Assembly: GCF_029953285.1 (NCBI RefSeq) | Contig: NZ_JASAOI010000057.1 | Span: forward strand, 1-64,000 | Direction: 5' to 3' | Origin: Yinghuangia seranimata | Lineage (GTDB): Bacteria; Actinomycetota; Actinomycetes; Streptomycetales; Streptomycetaceae | DNA length: 64,000 bases | Shown: positions 7,700 to 15,289 of the stretch, piece after piece | Layout: every line of letters begins with the position of its first letter | Numbering within the stretch: the first letter of the stretch is position 1 | Notes under the pieces: model-generated | Databases searched by the model: none | Told to the model about the DNA's origin: nothing | What the model saw: the letters and a program-made list of their open reading frames with translations, nothing else | Translations under genes and position numbers: made by a program

Positions 7700-8701
7700 A
7701 TGAGCGGGTTCGCCGACGACCGATACGACCGGATGGTGTACCGGCGCTGTGGGCGCAGCGGGCTCCGGCTGCCGGAGATCTCCCTCGGCCTGTGGCAGAA
7801 CTTCGGCGACGAGAAGCCGCTGTCGACGTCGCGGGCCATCCTGCGGCGGGCCTTCGACCTCGGCGTCACGCACTTCGACCTCGCCAACAACTACGGCAAG
7901 CCGTACGGCTCCGCCGAGACCAACTTCGGCCGGATCCTGCGCGAGGACTTCGCCGGGCTCCGCGACGAGCTGGTCATCTCGACCAAGGCCGGCTGGGACA
8001 TGTGGCCGGGCCCGTACGGCGACCTCGGCTCGCGCAAGTACCTGACGGCGAGCCTCGACCAGAGCCTGAAGCGCATGGGCCTGGACTACGTGGACGTCTT
8101 CTACTCGCACCGGCCCGACCCGGAGACGCCGCTCGAAGAGACGATGGGCGCGCTGGACCACGCCGTGCGGCAGGGCAAGGCGCTGTACGTGGGCATCTCC
8201 TCGTACAACGCGGAGCAGACCCACGAGGCGGTGCGGATCCTGCGCGAGATGGGGACACCGCTGCTGATCCACCAGCCGGCGTACTCGATGCTGGACCGCT
8301 GGGTGGAGCCGCACCTGATGGACGTGCTGGGTGCGGAAGGCGTCGGGTGCATCGCGTTCTCGCCGCTCGCGCAGGGGCTGCTGACGAGCCGCTACCTGGA
8401 GGGCATCCCGGAGGGCTCGCGTGCGACGCAGGGCTACTCGCTGGGCTCCGACCGGGTCACGGAGGACCTGCGCGAAACGCTGCGCGCCCTGAACGCCCTT
8501 GCCGCCGGGCGCGGGCAGACGCTGGCGCAGATGGCGCTCGCGTGGGTGCTGCGCGACCCGCGCATGACGTCGGCCCTGATCGGCGCGAGCAGCGTGACGC
8601 AGCTGGAGGAGAACCTCGCCGCCCGCGACAACCTGGCCTTCGACGAGGCCGAGCTGGCAGAGATCGACAAGCTGCTGGCGGGGCGGACGGTCGAGTCCTG
8701 A
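7700..8701 (+). CDS. Aldo/keto reductase, L-glyceraldehyde-3-phosphate reductase (YghZ) type
   Basis: A 333-residue NADPH-dependent reductase of the AKR14/YghZ group. The catalytic tetrad is visible: Asp in VTHFDLANNYG, Tyr in the same NNYGKPYGSAE loop, Lys in ISTKAGWDMWPGPYG, and His in FYSHRPDPETP. The WPGPYG and GDLGSRKYL blocks are diagnostic of the YghZ branch, which reduces L-glyceraldehyde 3-phosphate and methylglyoxal. The C-terminal LIGASSVTQLEENL is the cofactor-binding segment. GAGGAG precedes the ATG. A perfect bidirectional terminator follows. The gene is a single unit, with no linked regulator. Confidence 0.92.
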   Translation: MSGFADDRYDRMVYRRCGRSGLRLPEISLGLWQNFGDEKPLSTSRAILRRAFDLGVTHFDLANNYGKPYGSAETNFGRILREDFAGLRDELVISTKAGWDMWPGPYGDLGSRKYLTASLDQSLKRMGLDYVDVFYSHRPDPETPLEETMGALDHAVRQGKALYVGISSYNAEQTHEAVRILREMGTPLLIHQPAYSMLDRWVEPHLMDVLGAEGVGCIAFSPLAQGLLTSRYLEGIPEGSRATQGYSLGSDRVTEDLRETLRALNALAAGRGQTLAQMALAWVLRDPRMTSALIGASSVTQLEENLAARDNLAFDEAELAEIDKLLAGRTVES

Positions 8702-8708
8702 CGGCGTG

Positions 8709-8752
8709 GGACGGGCGCGGCCGGCACTCGTTCCTGCCGGCCGCGCCCGTCC
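8709..8752. terminator. Perfect 18-bp hairpin between convergent genes
   Basis: Bases 8709-8726 (beginning GGACGGGCGCGG) are exactly complementary to 8735-8752, with an 8-base loop. The hairpin sits between the stop of the rightward aldo/keto reductase (8701) and the stop of the leftward SDR (8758), so it can terminate both transcripts. Confidence 0.85.
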
Positions 8753-8757
8753 GAGCG

Positions 8758-9543
8758 TCAATCGTCCAGCGTGCCCATGGTCAGGTTCAGCGTGGTGCCG
8801 GTCAGCCCGCCCGCCCGGTCCGACGCCGCGAACACCGCGGCGCCGGCGACCTCGTCGAGGACCATCACGCGGCCGGTGTGGTTCATACCCGCCAGGTAGC
8901 CCTGGAACTGCTCCCAGTCCAGGTCGGACGGCTTGGACGCGAAGACCTCCCGCATCAGGCTCGACTCGGGGATGCCGGCCGGGCGCAGGCCGACCACGCG
9001 CAGGCCCTGCGGGCCGAGTTCGGCGGAGAGGTCGCGGGTGAGCGCCTCCTTGGCGGCGGCAGCGGCGCCGTACCCGCCGTTCAGCTGCGTGCCGGCCCGC
9101 GACAGCAGCGGGGTGACGGTCATGATGACGCCGGACCGGTTCGGGAGCATGTGCCGGGCCGCGGCCGTCGCGGTGAGGAAGTACGAGCGGGTGAACTCCG
9201 CGATCGGCGTGTCGAACCGCTCGGCGTCCAGCTCCACGAGCGGCGTGCCGATGAGCCCGCGGCCCGGGACGCCGACCGCGTTGAAGGAGACGTCGACCCG
9301 GCCGGCCCGCTCGACCACCGACCGCAGGTGCCGCCCGATCGCCTCCTCGTCGAGCGCGTCGACCTCGGTGGCGTCGGCCGACCCGCCCGCCGCGGCGATC
9401 TCCTTGGCGACCGCATCGACGGGGCCGAGGCGACGGCCGGTGAGGTAGACGTCCGCCCCCTCGGCGGCGAACGCGCGTGCCACCGCACCGCCGATCGCGC
9501 CCCCGGCGCCGTAGACGACGGCGGCCTTGTTCTGCAGGAACAT
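8758..9543 (-). CDS. SDR-fold protein with altered catalytic residues
   Basis: A 261-residue Rossmann protein. The cofactor motif VVYGAGGAIGGAVARAFA (GxxxGxG type) and the DVSFNAVG region are intact. The usual YxxxK is replaced: the aligned segment reads YGAAAAAKEALTRDL, with Ala where Lys is expected and a Lys three positions later. The serine normally 13 residues before Tyr is Pro/Thr in this alignment. It may therefore be a non-catalytic or atypical SDR. ATG at 9543 follows AAGGGGA; the longer frame has no support. It is divergent from an ECF sigma factor about 160 bases away, and homologous SDRs often accompany such sigma factors. Confidence 0.8.
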   Translation of the reverse strand: MFLQNKAAVVYGAGGAIGGAVARAFAAEGADVYLTGRRLGPVDAVAKEIAAAGGSADATEVDALDEEAIGRHLRSVVERAGRVDVSFNAVGVPGRGLIGTPLVELDAERFDTPIAEFTRSYFLTATAAARHMLPNRSGVIMTVTPLLSRAGTQLNGGYGAAAAAKEALTRDLSAELGPQGLRVVGLRPAGIPESSLMREVFASKPSDLDWEQFQGYLAGMNHTGRVMVLDEVAGAAVFAASDRAGGLTGTTLNLTMGTLDD

Positions 9544-9704
9544 CTCGATTTCCCCTTCTCGCCCGACGGCCCCACCGCGGAACCGCCGTGCATGCAGACA
9601 CCCCGGTCCCGGGAAAACGGTCGGCCGAGGACCGCCCAGTTCGGGCCTCGGCCGGTGTCCGTACAGGCAAGGAGTCAACGGACGGAAGGCGAGGCCGAGC
9701 CGCG

Positions 9705-10706
9705 GTGGAGACGACGGACCTGATCACCCGGGCGCGCGCAGGCGACGGCGACGCGTTCCGCAAGCTGACCGAGCCGCACTGGCACGAGCTGCAGGTGCAC
9801 TGCTACCGGATGCTCGGGTCGTTCCAGGACGCCGAGGACGTCCTCCAGGAGACGCTGCTCGCGGCGTGGCAGGGGCTCCGCTCGTTCCAGGGGCGGGCGT
9901 CGCTGCGGACGTGGCTCTACCGGATCGCGACCAACCGCTGCCTCAACGCCCGTCGGTCGGCGGGACGGCGGGCGGCCAAGGAGTGGGACATCCCCGGCAT
10001 CGAGCCGCCGGAGCCGACGCGGCTCGGCGAGGTCGTGTGGCTGGAGCCGTACCCGGACGCCCTGCTCGCAGACGCGGTCCCGGTCGGACCAGAGGCGCGC
10101 TACGAGCAGACCGAGTCGATGACGCTGGCCTTCGTGACGGCGCTGCAACTGCTCCCGCCGCGCCAGCTCGCCGTGTTGATCCTGCGCGACGTCCTCGGCT
10201 TCCACGCCCACGAGGTGGCCGACATGCTCGACACCTCCCTCGACTCCGTCAACAGCGCCCTCCGCCGCGCCCGCGCGGGCCTCGAACGCCGCCGCCGGCC
10301 CGACACCGACGGTGAGCCCGCCCCCGCCGCCGGGTCCCCGGCCGAGGAGGCCATCGTGGCGCGCTTCGTCAGCGCGTACGAATCGGCGGACCTGGACGCG
10401 GTCGTCGAACTGCTGACCGACGACGTGTTCATCTCGATGCCGCCGATGCCGCTGGAGTACGAGGGCCGGGTTGCGGCGGCCGCCTTCTGCGCCGAACTCT
10501 TCGGCTCGGGACGGCGCTTCGACCTCGTTCCGACGCGGGCGAACGGCCAGCCGGCCTTCGGCGCGTACCTGAGGACCCCGGGCGGGGTGCGGCACGGCAT
10601 CGGCCTGCTGGTGCTGAGGCTGAGCGGCGACCGGATCAGCGCGATGACGAGGTTCGAGAGCGGTTCGCTGGCATGGTTCGGGTTGCCGCGGTCGCTACCG
10701 AGCTGA
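9705..10706 (+). CDS. ECF sigma factor with C-terminal SnoaL-like domain
   Basis: A 333-residue ECF sigma factor. Sigma region 2 spans about residues 5-75 (HCYRMLGSFQDAEDVLQETL, then FQGRASLRTWLYRIATNRCLN). Sigma region 4 spans 135-190 (LPPRQLAVLILRDVLGFHAHEVADML). The roughly 120 C-terminal residues form an NTF2/SnoaL-type domain (VARFVSAYESADLDAVVELLTDD, MPPMPLEYEG). Members of this group (SigG/SigX5 type, related to SigJ) have no anti-sigma partner; the fused domain acts as an internal regulator, and none is linked here. The start is uncertain: GTG at 9705 gives the standard N-terminus. It is divergent from the SDR, which may be its target. Confidence 0.88.
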   Translation: METTDLITRARAGDGDAFRKLTEPHWHELQVHCYRMLGSFQDAEDVLQETLLAAWQGLRSFQGRASLRTWLYRIATNRCLNARRSAGRRAAKEWDIPGIEPPEPTRLGEVVWLEPYPDALLADAVPVGPEARYEQTESMTLAFVTALQLLPPRQLAVLILRDVLGFHAHEVADMLDTSLDSVNSALRRARAGLERRRRPDTDGEPAPAAGSPAEEAIVARFVSAYESADLDAVVELLTDDVFISMPPMPLEYEGRVAAAAFCAELFGSGRRFDLVPTRANGQPAFGAYLRTPGGVRHGIGLLVLRLSGDRISAMTRFESGSLAWFGLPRSLPS

Positions 10707-10757
10707 GCCGGGTCCGTCCTTGGGGATGCCCTCGCTCTCCTGAGTGGCGTCGCGCGG

Positions 10758-11297
10758 TCACTTCGTCAGGCCGTGCCTCCGCCGGTAGTCGCGCACGATG
10801 AACAGGACCAGCGGCCCCCACAACACCGTTGGCAGGTACGCGAATCCGACCCAGAACGCCCCGCTGTCCGTCATGTCGTCGTGCGGCATGAGCCACCAGA
10901 GCAGGAACTGCCCCCACAGGAGGACCAACACGACCCCGACGACCGTCCACGTACGGGCGACACGCCGAGGGGCGAGGTACTTTCCGCCGATGCGCGGGAC
11001 CCACCTGGGGACGACCTCGCCCCATGGCCGGACGAGGGAGAGCGTGAGCAGCGCGAGGACTTCACTGCCGACGGTCAGGAAGAGCATCCATGCGCCGCCC
11101 CAGCCCTGGGCGTTCATGTCGTGGTAGCCGGCATCCGTATAGCCGCTGTGCGACCCGGCTATCAGCGACAGCCGCCACAGGCCCGCCGGCAGGGACACGA
11201 TCGTGGTGACGTGCGCCGCCCACACCGCCCTGTGCGGGGCCGGGGCGACGGGCGTGGCGGCGGGACGGGACGCGGCGGGATCCGTGGTGGTGGGCAC
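10758..11297 (-). CDS. Four-helix hypothetical membrane protein
   Basis: A 179-residue protein with about four hydrophobic segments: VWAAHVTTIVSLPAGLWRLSL, MLFLTVGSEVLALLTLSLV, VGVVLVLLWGQFLLWWLM and GFAYLPTVLWGPLVLFIV. A short Thr/Ala/Pro-rich N-terminus precedes them, and the C-terminus is basic (RDYRRRHG). Membrane proteins of this shape are frequent in streptomycetes, but I know no function. GTG at 11297 is an approximate start; upstream codons have weaker GC3. No regulator or partner is obviously linked. It is convergent with the sigma factor gene, 51 bases away. Confidence 0.65.
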   Translation of the reverse strand: MPTTTDPAASRPAATPVAPAPHRAVWAAHVTTIVSLPAGLWRLSLIAGSHSGYTDAGYHDMNAQGWGGAWMLFLTVGSEVLALLTLSLVRPWGEVVPRWVPRIGGKYLAPRRVARTWTVVGVVLVLLWGQFLLWWLMPHDDMTDSGAFWVGFAYLPTVLWGPLVLFIVRDYRRRHGLTK

Positions 11298-11444
11298 CCT
11301 GCCATCGTGACGATCTTCGCGGCGCGGAACCTCGTCCGCGCGGACCGGATCGGAATCCTGCCCGAAGACGATGCCCCTCTGCGCGCAAACCTGCTGCTCG
11401 GCGCCCTGATCCCGAAGAACCAGGGCCACCCGAGCCGCGGCCCC

Positions 11445-12254
11445 TCACCCCAACCGCTCGTCGAGGAACCCCCGGACCAACGCGGCGAACTCAGCGGTAT
11501 GCGTCAGGTAGAAGTCGTGTCCCGCGCCGCCGATCTCGACGAGGCCGGTGTTGGCGCGCCGAGCGACCATGTCCTTCGCGTGGTGCGGTTCGACGGCTTC
11601 GCTGTCGCCGCCGCGCACGAGGAGCGCGGGCATGGTCGAGGCGGTCCACGCGGACCACCAGTCGCCGCGCGTAGCCCGCCTGGCCGCGAAGACGTTCTCG
11701 GCGCGCCACAGGAAGCCCCACCCGTCGGGGTGTTCGACGGCGCTCTCGTAGAAGTGGCCGATGTCGCCGCCGACGTACGGCGCGAGCGCGTGGCTGAGGG
11801 CGGCGAAGCTCGGGAACCGTCGCGGTAGTCCGGACAGCGGGTCGGGGATACCTCCGGCCGGGGGCCGCAGGTCGACGGCCTGGTCGGCGATGACGAGCGC
11901 GCTGACGAGCTCGGGCCGGCGCGCCGCGAGGTGATACGCGACGGCACCGCCCAGCGAGTGCCCGATGACGGCGGTGGGGCCGAGCCCAAGCCCCTCAATC
12001 ACCGCCGCCGCGTCCCCGACGAGCCCGTCGAGCGTGTACTCGTCGGGGTGGTCGGACAGCCCGTGGCCGCGCTGGTCGTACGCGACGAGCCGGTACGCGG
12101 GGCCCAGTTCCGCGCCGAGGCCGAGCAGCGAGCGGCCGCGCCCGTACGCCCCGTGCAGCGCGAGGACGGGCCGTCCGGGCCCGCCGAGGTCGACGTAACT
12201 GAGCCGGGTGCCGTCGTGCGAGACCAGGTTGCGGGCGGTGACGGTAGCGGTCAT
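11445..12254 (-). CDS. Alpha/beta hydrolase
   Basis: A 269-residue alpha/beta-hydrolase fold protein. Nucleophile elbow GHSLGG (Ser, about residue 101), oxyanion block VLALHGAYGRG, a YDQRGHGLSD loop, acid in LLVRGGDSEAV, and catalytic His in GGAGHDFYL. The sequence resembles haloperoxidase/lactone-hydrolase-type enzymes; the substrate is unknown. ATG at 12254 was preferred to the longer frame because the fold starts directly after it. It is divergent from a PadR regulator across three GAGTTA repeats, so it is probably repressed by that PadR protein until a ligand appears. Confidence 0.85.
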   Translation of the reverse strand: MTATVTARNLVSHDGTRLSYVDLGGPGRPVLALHGAYGRGRSLLGLGAELGPAYRLVAYDQRGHGLSDHPDEYTLDGLVGDAAAVIEGLGLGPTAVIGHSLGGAVAYHLAARRPELVSALVIADQAVDLRPPAGGIPDPLSGLPRRFPSFAALSHALAPYVGGDIGHFYESAVEHPDGWGFLWRAENVFAARRATRGDWWSAWTASTMPALLVRGGDSEAVEPHHAKDMVARRANTGLVEIGGAGHDFYLTHTAEFAALVRGFLDERLG

Positions 12255-12303
12255 GGAGGTGTCCTCGTCGTCAGCAGGGAGCGTGGGGCGGCAGCCGCGG
12301 CTG

Positions 12304-12352
12304 ACTCTAACAGAGTTATCTCGTTTAGAGTTAGCTCGATCACGAGTTATCG
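12304..12352. promoter_or_regulatory. Repeat operator between the hydrolase and PadR genes
   Basis: Three direct copies of GAGTTA[TG]C occur at 12313-12323 (GAGTTATCTCG), 12328-12338 (GAGTTAGCTCG) and 12344-12352 (GAGTTATCG), spaced 15 and 16 bases. An inverted ACTCTAAC at 12304-12311 pairs with the second copy. The AT-rich island contrasts with the GC-rich surroundings and fits a PadR operator controlling both divergent genes. Confidence 0.65.
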
Positions 12353-12376
12353 TTCTCCCACGCACGAGGAGGAACG

Positions 12377-12901
12377 TTGCTGACGCTGAGCATCCTGGGG
12401 TTCCTGTACGAAGGCCCCCTGCACGCGTACGACCTGCGCGCCCGCATCTCCGGCCTGAGCGGCCACGTCCGCCCGGTCAGCGACGGCGCGCTCTACCCGG
12501 CACTCGACCGCCTGGAGAAGGCCGGCCACCTGACCCGCCACACCGAACCGGGCCACGGCGCCGCCCCCCGCCGCGTCCTGACCCTCACCGACACCGGCCG
12601 CGCCGAACTCCTCCGCCGCCTCGCGGACCCCGCCGACGTCGAGATCACCGACCGCAACAGCTTCTTCGTCCTCCTGGCCTTCCTCGGCCACCTCCAGGAC
12701 CGCACCGCCCAGGCCCAGGTCCTCCGCCGCCGCCTGGACTTCATGGACAAGCCCGCCAGCTTCTTCTACGCCGACGGCAAGCCCCTCCGCGCCGAACAGT
12801 TCGACGACCCCTTCCGCCGAGGCATGCTCACCCTCGCCCGCGCCACCAGCAAGTCCGACCGCACCTGGCTCCGCGAAACCATCGCCGAACTGGAGGCATA
12901 G
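12377..12901 (+). CDS. PadR-family transcriptional regulator
   Basis: A 174-residue PadR protein of the longer (subfamily-1) type. The winged helix spans residues 5-75 (LSILGFLYEGPLHAYDLRARI, then VSDGALYPALDRLEKAGHL, and wing RRVLTLTDTGRAEL). The C-terminal Vir-type helical dimerisation domain spans 85-170. The start codon is TTG at 12377: AGGAGG lies at ideal spacing before it, and the protein begins exactly at the family N-terminus. It is divergent from the alpha/beta hydrolase, and the repeats upstream are its likely operator. Confidence 0.9.
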   Translation: MLTLSILGFLYEGPLHAYDLRARISGLSGHVRPVSDGALYPALDRLEKAGHLTRHTEPGHGAAPRRVLTLTDTGRAELLRRLADPADVEITDRNSFFVLLAFLGHLQDRTAQAQVLRRRLDFMDKPASFFYADGKPLRAEQFDDPFRRGMLTLARATSKSDRTWLRETIAELEA

Positions 12902-13109
12902 GGCCGTACGGGCTCAACCGGATTGCCCTGCGGGCCGCCCTCGATCCATGTTCTTCCGCGCTGTCGCGATGAACGGATGCCCTGGGCCAGCGACTGTGCG
13001 CAGAGCGATCTTCGCGGCAGGTTGAAGCAGACGCTCCCCGGGCCGCGCGTGCCCCGGGCACGCAGGCGTACCCTCGCGCGGCGCCGCGCGGTCCCTCAAC
13101 CGGCGAAGG

Positions 13110-13739
13110 TCACGCCTCTGTGCCTGTCAGCAGTGGCTGGATCAGGGGCACGTACCGGTCGGCGATCTCGTCGTGGGTCATGTCGCGTAGGTGCTTTGCG
13201 CGGACCATCGCGTACAGGGCGCCGAGCCCGAGGAGGACGCCGATGGCCATTTCGGCGCGGAGGGGGGCGTCCGGGCCGGGGAGGCGGGCGGCTAGGCGGG
13301 TGACGACCTGGGCGCGGAAGTTGATGCGGGCTTCGCGGCCCTGTTCTTCGTGTTGGCGGGAGAAGGCGATGCGGAGGAGCGGGTCGCGGGTCTGTTCGAC
13401 CTGGGTGGCGAGGAGGTGGAGGACCATGTGGCGGGCGAGGCCGTCGAGGGGGGCGTCGAAGAGGGCGGTGGCGTCTTCTTCGAAGGTGAAGACCTGGGCG
13501 AACAGGTGTTCCTTGCTGCCGAAGTACTTCATCACCAGCGCCGGGCTGACCCCGGCGTCGCTCGCGATGGCCGCGATGGTGGTGTCGGCGTACGCGTGCC
13601 GGGCGAAGGCCCGCCGCGCCGCGGCGAGGATGTCCGCGCGGCGGGCGTCCGCGTCACGCGGACGGTTCACCGGCGCGGGCGCCGCGCTCGACTCCTGAGG
13701 CTTCGGCGGCGTCAGATGTGCTTCGGACAACGGTCTCAC
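13110..13739 (-). CDS. TetR-family repressor of the adjacent MFS exporter
   Basis: A 209-residue TetR protein. Residues 33-80 form the HTH (RRADILAAARRAFARHAYADTTIAAIA, then SPALVMKYFGSKEHLF). The remainder is the ligand-binding helical domain. The GTG start at 13739 has CGGAGA just upstream. A GTG at 13670 is an alternative; both overlap the end of the MFS gene (stop at 13654), so translation of the two is coupled. Twin GGTGAA-N6-TTCACC palindromes upstream of the MFS gene (15165-15215) are the expected binding sites, giving a repressor/exporter autoregulated operon. Confidence 0.88.
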   Translation of the reverse strand: MRPLSEAHLTPPKPQESSAAPAPVNRPRDADARRADILAAARRAFARHAYADTTIAAIASDAGVSPALVMKYFGSKEHLFAQVFTFEEDATALFDAPLDGLARHMVLHLLATQVEQTRDPLLRIAFSRQHEEQGREARINFRAQVVTRLAARLPGPDAPLRAEMAIGVLLGLGALYAMVRAKHLRDMTHDEIADRYVPLIQPLLTGTEA

Positions 13740-15150
13740 TCTCCGGGGTACGCGGTTGCCGCGCGTGGCGCGGGATGAAGCAGGCTGCCGCGCAAGCGAG
13801 CAGCGCCACCGCGCCCGCCAGCACGAACGCGATGCGGTACCCGTCGAGCGTAGGCGCGGTCACGCCTTCGCCGAACGCCCGCGTGTGGGACGCGAGGACG
13901 GACGCGACCGCCGCGCTGCACAACGCCTGGCCGATGGTGCGCATCAGCACGTTGAGCCCGTTCGCCGCCGCGGTCTGCTCGATCGGTACGGCGCGCATGA
14001 CGAGCATCGGCAGTGCCGAGTACGCGAGCGCGGTGCCCAGGGACACCACCGCCGCCCCCGCGATGACCGCCCACAGCTCGCGGCTGTCGGCGATGCGGAC
14101 GACGTAGCCCAGCGCGATCACCGCGGCCCCGATCGCCAGTGTCACCTTCGCTCCGCGCGCGGCGGAGATCCGGGCGGAGACGGGTGCGCACAGGGTCATG
14201 ATGACGCCCGCCGGGAGCAGGCACAGGCCGGCCGCGACGACGGACAGGCCCAGCCCGTAGCCGGTGGCCTCCGGCGCCTGGACGAGCTGCGCGGTCACCA
14301 GCGAGTTGGCGTAGAACGCGAACCCGGCCAGCAGCGCCGCGACGTGCGGCAGCAGGACGGCCGGACGCGCGGCCAGCCGCAGGTCCACGAGCGGCAGCGC
14401 CGCGCCCCACTGGTAGCGGCCCCACGCCGCCAGGACGACGAGCCCCGCGCCGGCGAGGCCGAGCGTGCGGGTGTCCGCCCACCCCCAGTCGCCGCCCTTC
14501 GAGACGGCGAGCAGCAGGCACACCATCCCGGCGGCGAGCCCGAGGGCGCCGGGTATGTCGAAGCGGCCGGGCGACCGCCCCGGCACCTCGTCGACGAAGC
14601 GCCAGGCCAGGACGAACACGAGCGCGCCGAGGCCGGTCGTCGCCCAGAACATCGCGTGCCAGTCGGCGTATTGCACGAGCAGCGCCGCGAGCGGCAGGCC
14701 GAACGCGGCGCCGATGCCGACCGTGGAGCTCATCAAAGCGACGGCCGATCCCGTGCGTTCGGGCGGCAGCAGGTCGCGCAGGATGCTGATCGCGAGCGGT
14801 ATGACGGCGGCGCCGACGCCCTGCAGACCACGCCCGACGATGAGCCACGCCAGGTCGGACGTCAGCCCGCACAGCAACGAGCCGAGGGTGAGCGCGGCGA
14901 GGGACAGCAGCAGCACGCGCCGCTTGCCGTACATGTCACCGGCGCGGCCGAGGAGCGGAGTGGCGACGGCCGCGGCGAGGAGCGTGATCGTGACGACCCA
15001 CCCGACGTCCACGGGCGCCGAACCGGTCAGCCTCGGCAGTTCGGGCAGCAGCGGGACGACCGCGGTCTGCACGAGCGTCGTGACGATGCCGCCGAACGCG
15101 AGCACGGGGACGACCCCGCGGCTGCGAATCGCGGGCACGGCTGTGCGCAC
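13654..15150 (-). CDS. MFS drug exporter, 14-helix type
   Basis: A 498-residue major-facilitator protein of the DHA2-like type with about 14 hydrophobic segments. Motif A appears as LLGRAGDMYGKRRVLLL after helix 2, motif C-like VGIGAAFGLPLAALL in helix 5, and ARGLQGVGAAVIPL around helix 4. The C-terminus is Glu/Arg-rich and cytoplasmic. The GTG at 15150 has GAGGAG eight bases upstream. The gene is transcribed leftwards with the TetR gene, whose start overlaps its 3-prime end. Two perfect operators lie 15-65 bases upstream. It probably exports a toxic small molecule that is also the TetR ligand. Confidence 0.9.
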   Translation of the reverse strand: MRTAVPAIRSRGVVPVLAFGGIVTTLVQTAVVPLLPELPRLTGSAPVDVGWVVTITLLAAAVATPLLGRAGDMYGKRRVLLLSLAALTLGSLLCGLTSDLAWLIVGRGLQGVGAAVIPLAISILRDLLPPERTGSAVALMSSTVGIGAAFGLPLAALLVQYADWHAMFWATTGLGALVFVLAWRFVDEVPGRSPGRFDIPGALGLAAGMVCLLLAVSKGGDWGWADTRTLGLAGAGLVVLAAWGRYQWGAALPLVDLRLAARPAVLLPHVAALLAGFAFYANSLVTAQLVQAPEATGYGLGLSVVAAGLCLLPAGVIMTLCAPVSARISAARGAKVTLAIGAAVIALGYVVRIADSRELWAVIAGAAVVSLGTALAYSALPMLVMRAVPIEQTAAANGLNVLMRTIGQALCSAAVASVLASHTRAFGEGVTAPTLDGYRIAFVLAGAVALLACAAACFIPRHARQPRTPESETVVRSTSDAAEASGVERGARAGEPSA

Positions 15151-15164
15151 GGGCGTACTCCTCA

Positions 15165-15215
15165 GCGAGGTGAATGGCTGTTCACCAACGGTAGGTGAAC
15201 AGTCATTCACCTCGC
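15165..15215. promoter_or_regulatory. Twin TetR operators upstream of the MFS exporter
   Basis: Two 18-bp palindromes of the form GGTGAA-N6-TTCACC lie at 15169-15186 and 15194-15211, centres 25 bp apart. The two together form a larger inverted repeat: the 22-base arms 15165-15186 and 15194-15215 match at 21 of 22 positions. This is the standard layout for an autoregulated TetR/MFS pair. Confidence 0.85.
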
Positions 15216-15241
15216 AAGGCTGATCCCGGACGGCACCGCAT

Positions 15242-15288
15242 CGTCAATTTCAGATTGACGAGCAGAAGACGTCAACCTACGGTTGACG
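15242..15288 (+). promoter_or_regulatory. Leaderless promoter covered by two palindromic operators
   Basis: Two 19-bp palindromes, CGTCAAT-N5-ATTGACG (15242-15260) and CGTCAAC-N5-GTTGACG (15270-15288), have centres 28 bp apart. A promoter is embedded in them: -35 TTGACG at 15255-15260, a 17-bp spacer, and -10 TACGGT at 15278-15283. The ATG of the next gene lies at 15290, seven bases after the -10, so transcription should start at or next to the A of the start codon. There is no ribosome-binding site, which fits a leaderless mRNA. Confidence 0.75.
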
Positions 15289-15289
15289 C

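Noticed and set aside
5632-7890. A 752-codon leftward open frame opposite GlnX and GlnH
   Set aside because: Its composition is Arg/Gly/Ala-rich shadow sequence. The plus strand holds two genes with family motifs, ribosome-binding sites and normal GC3.
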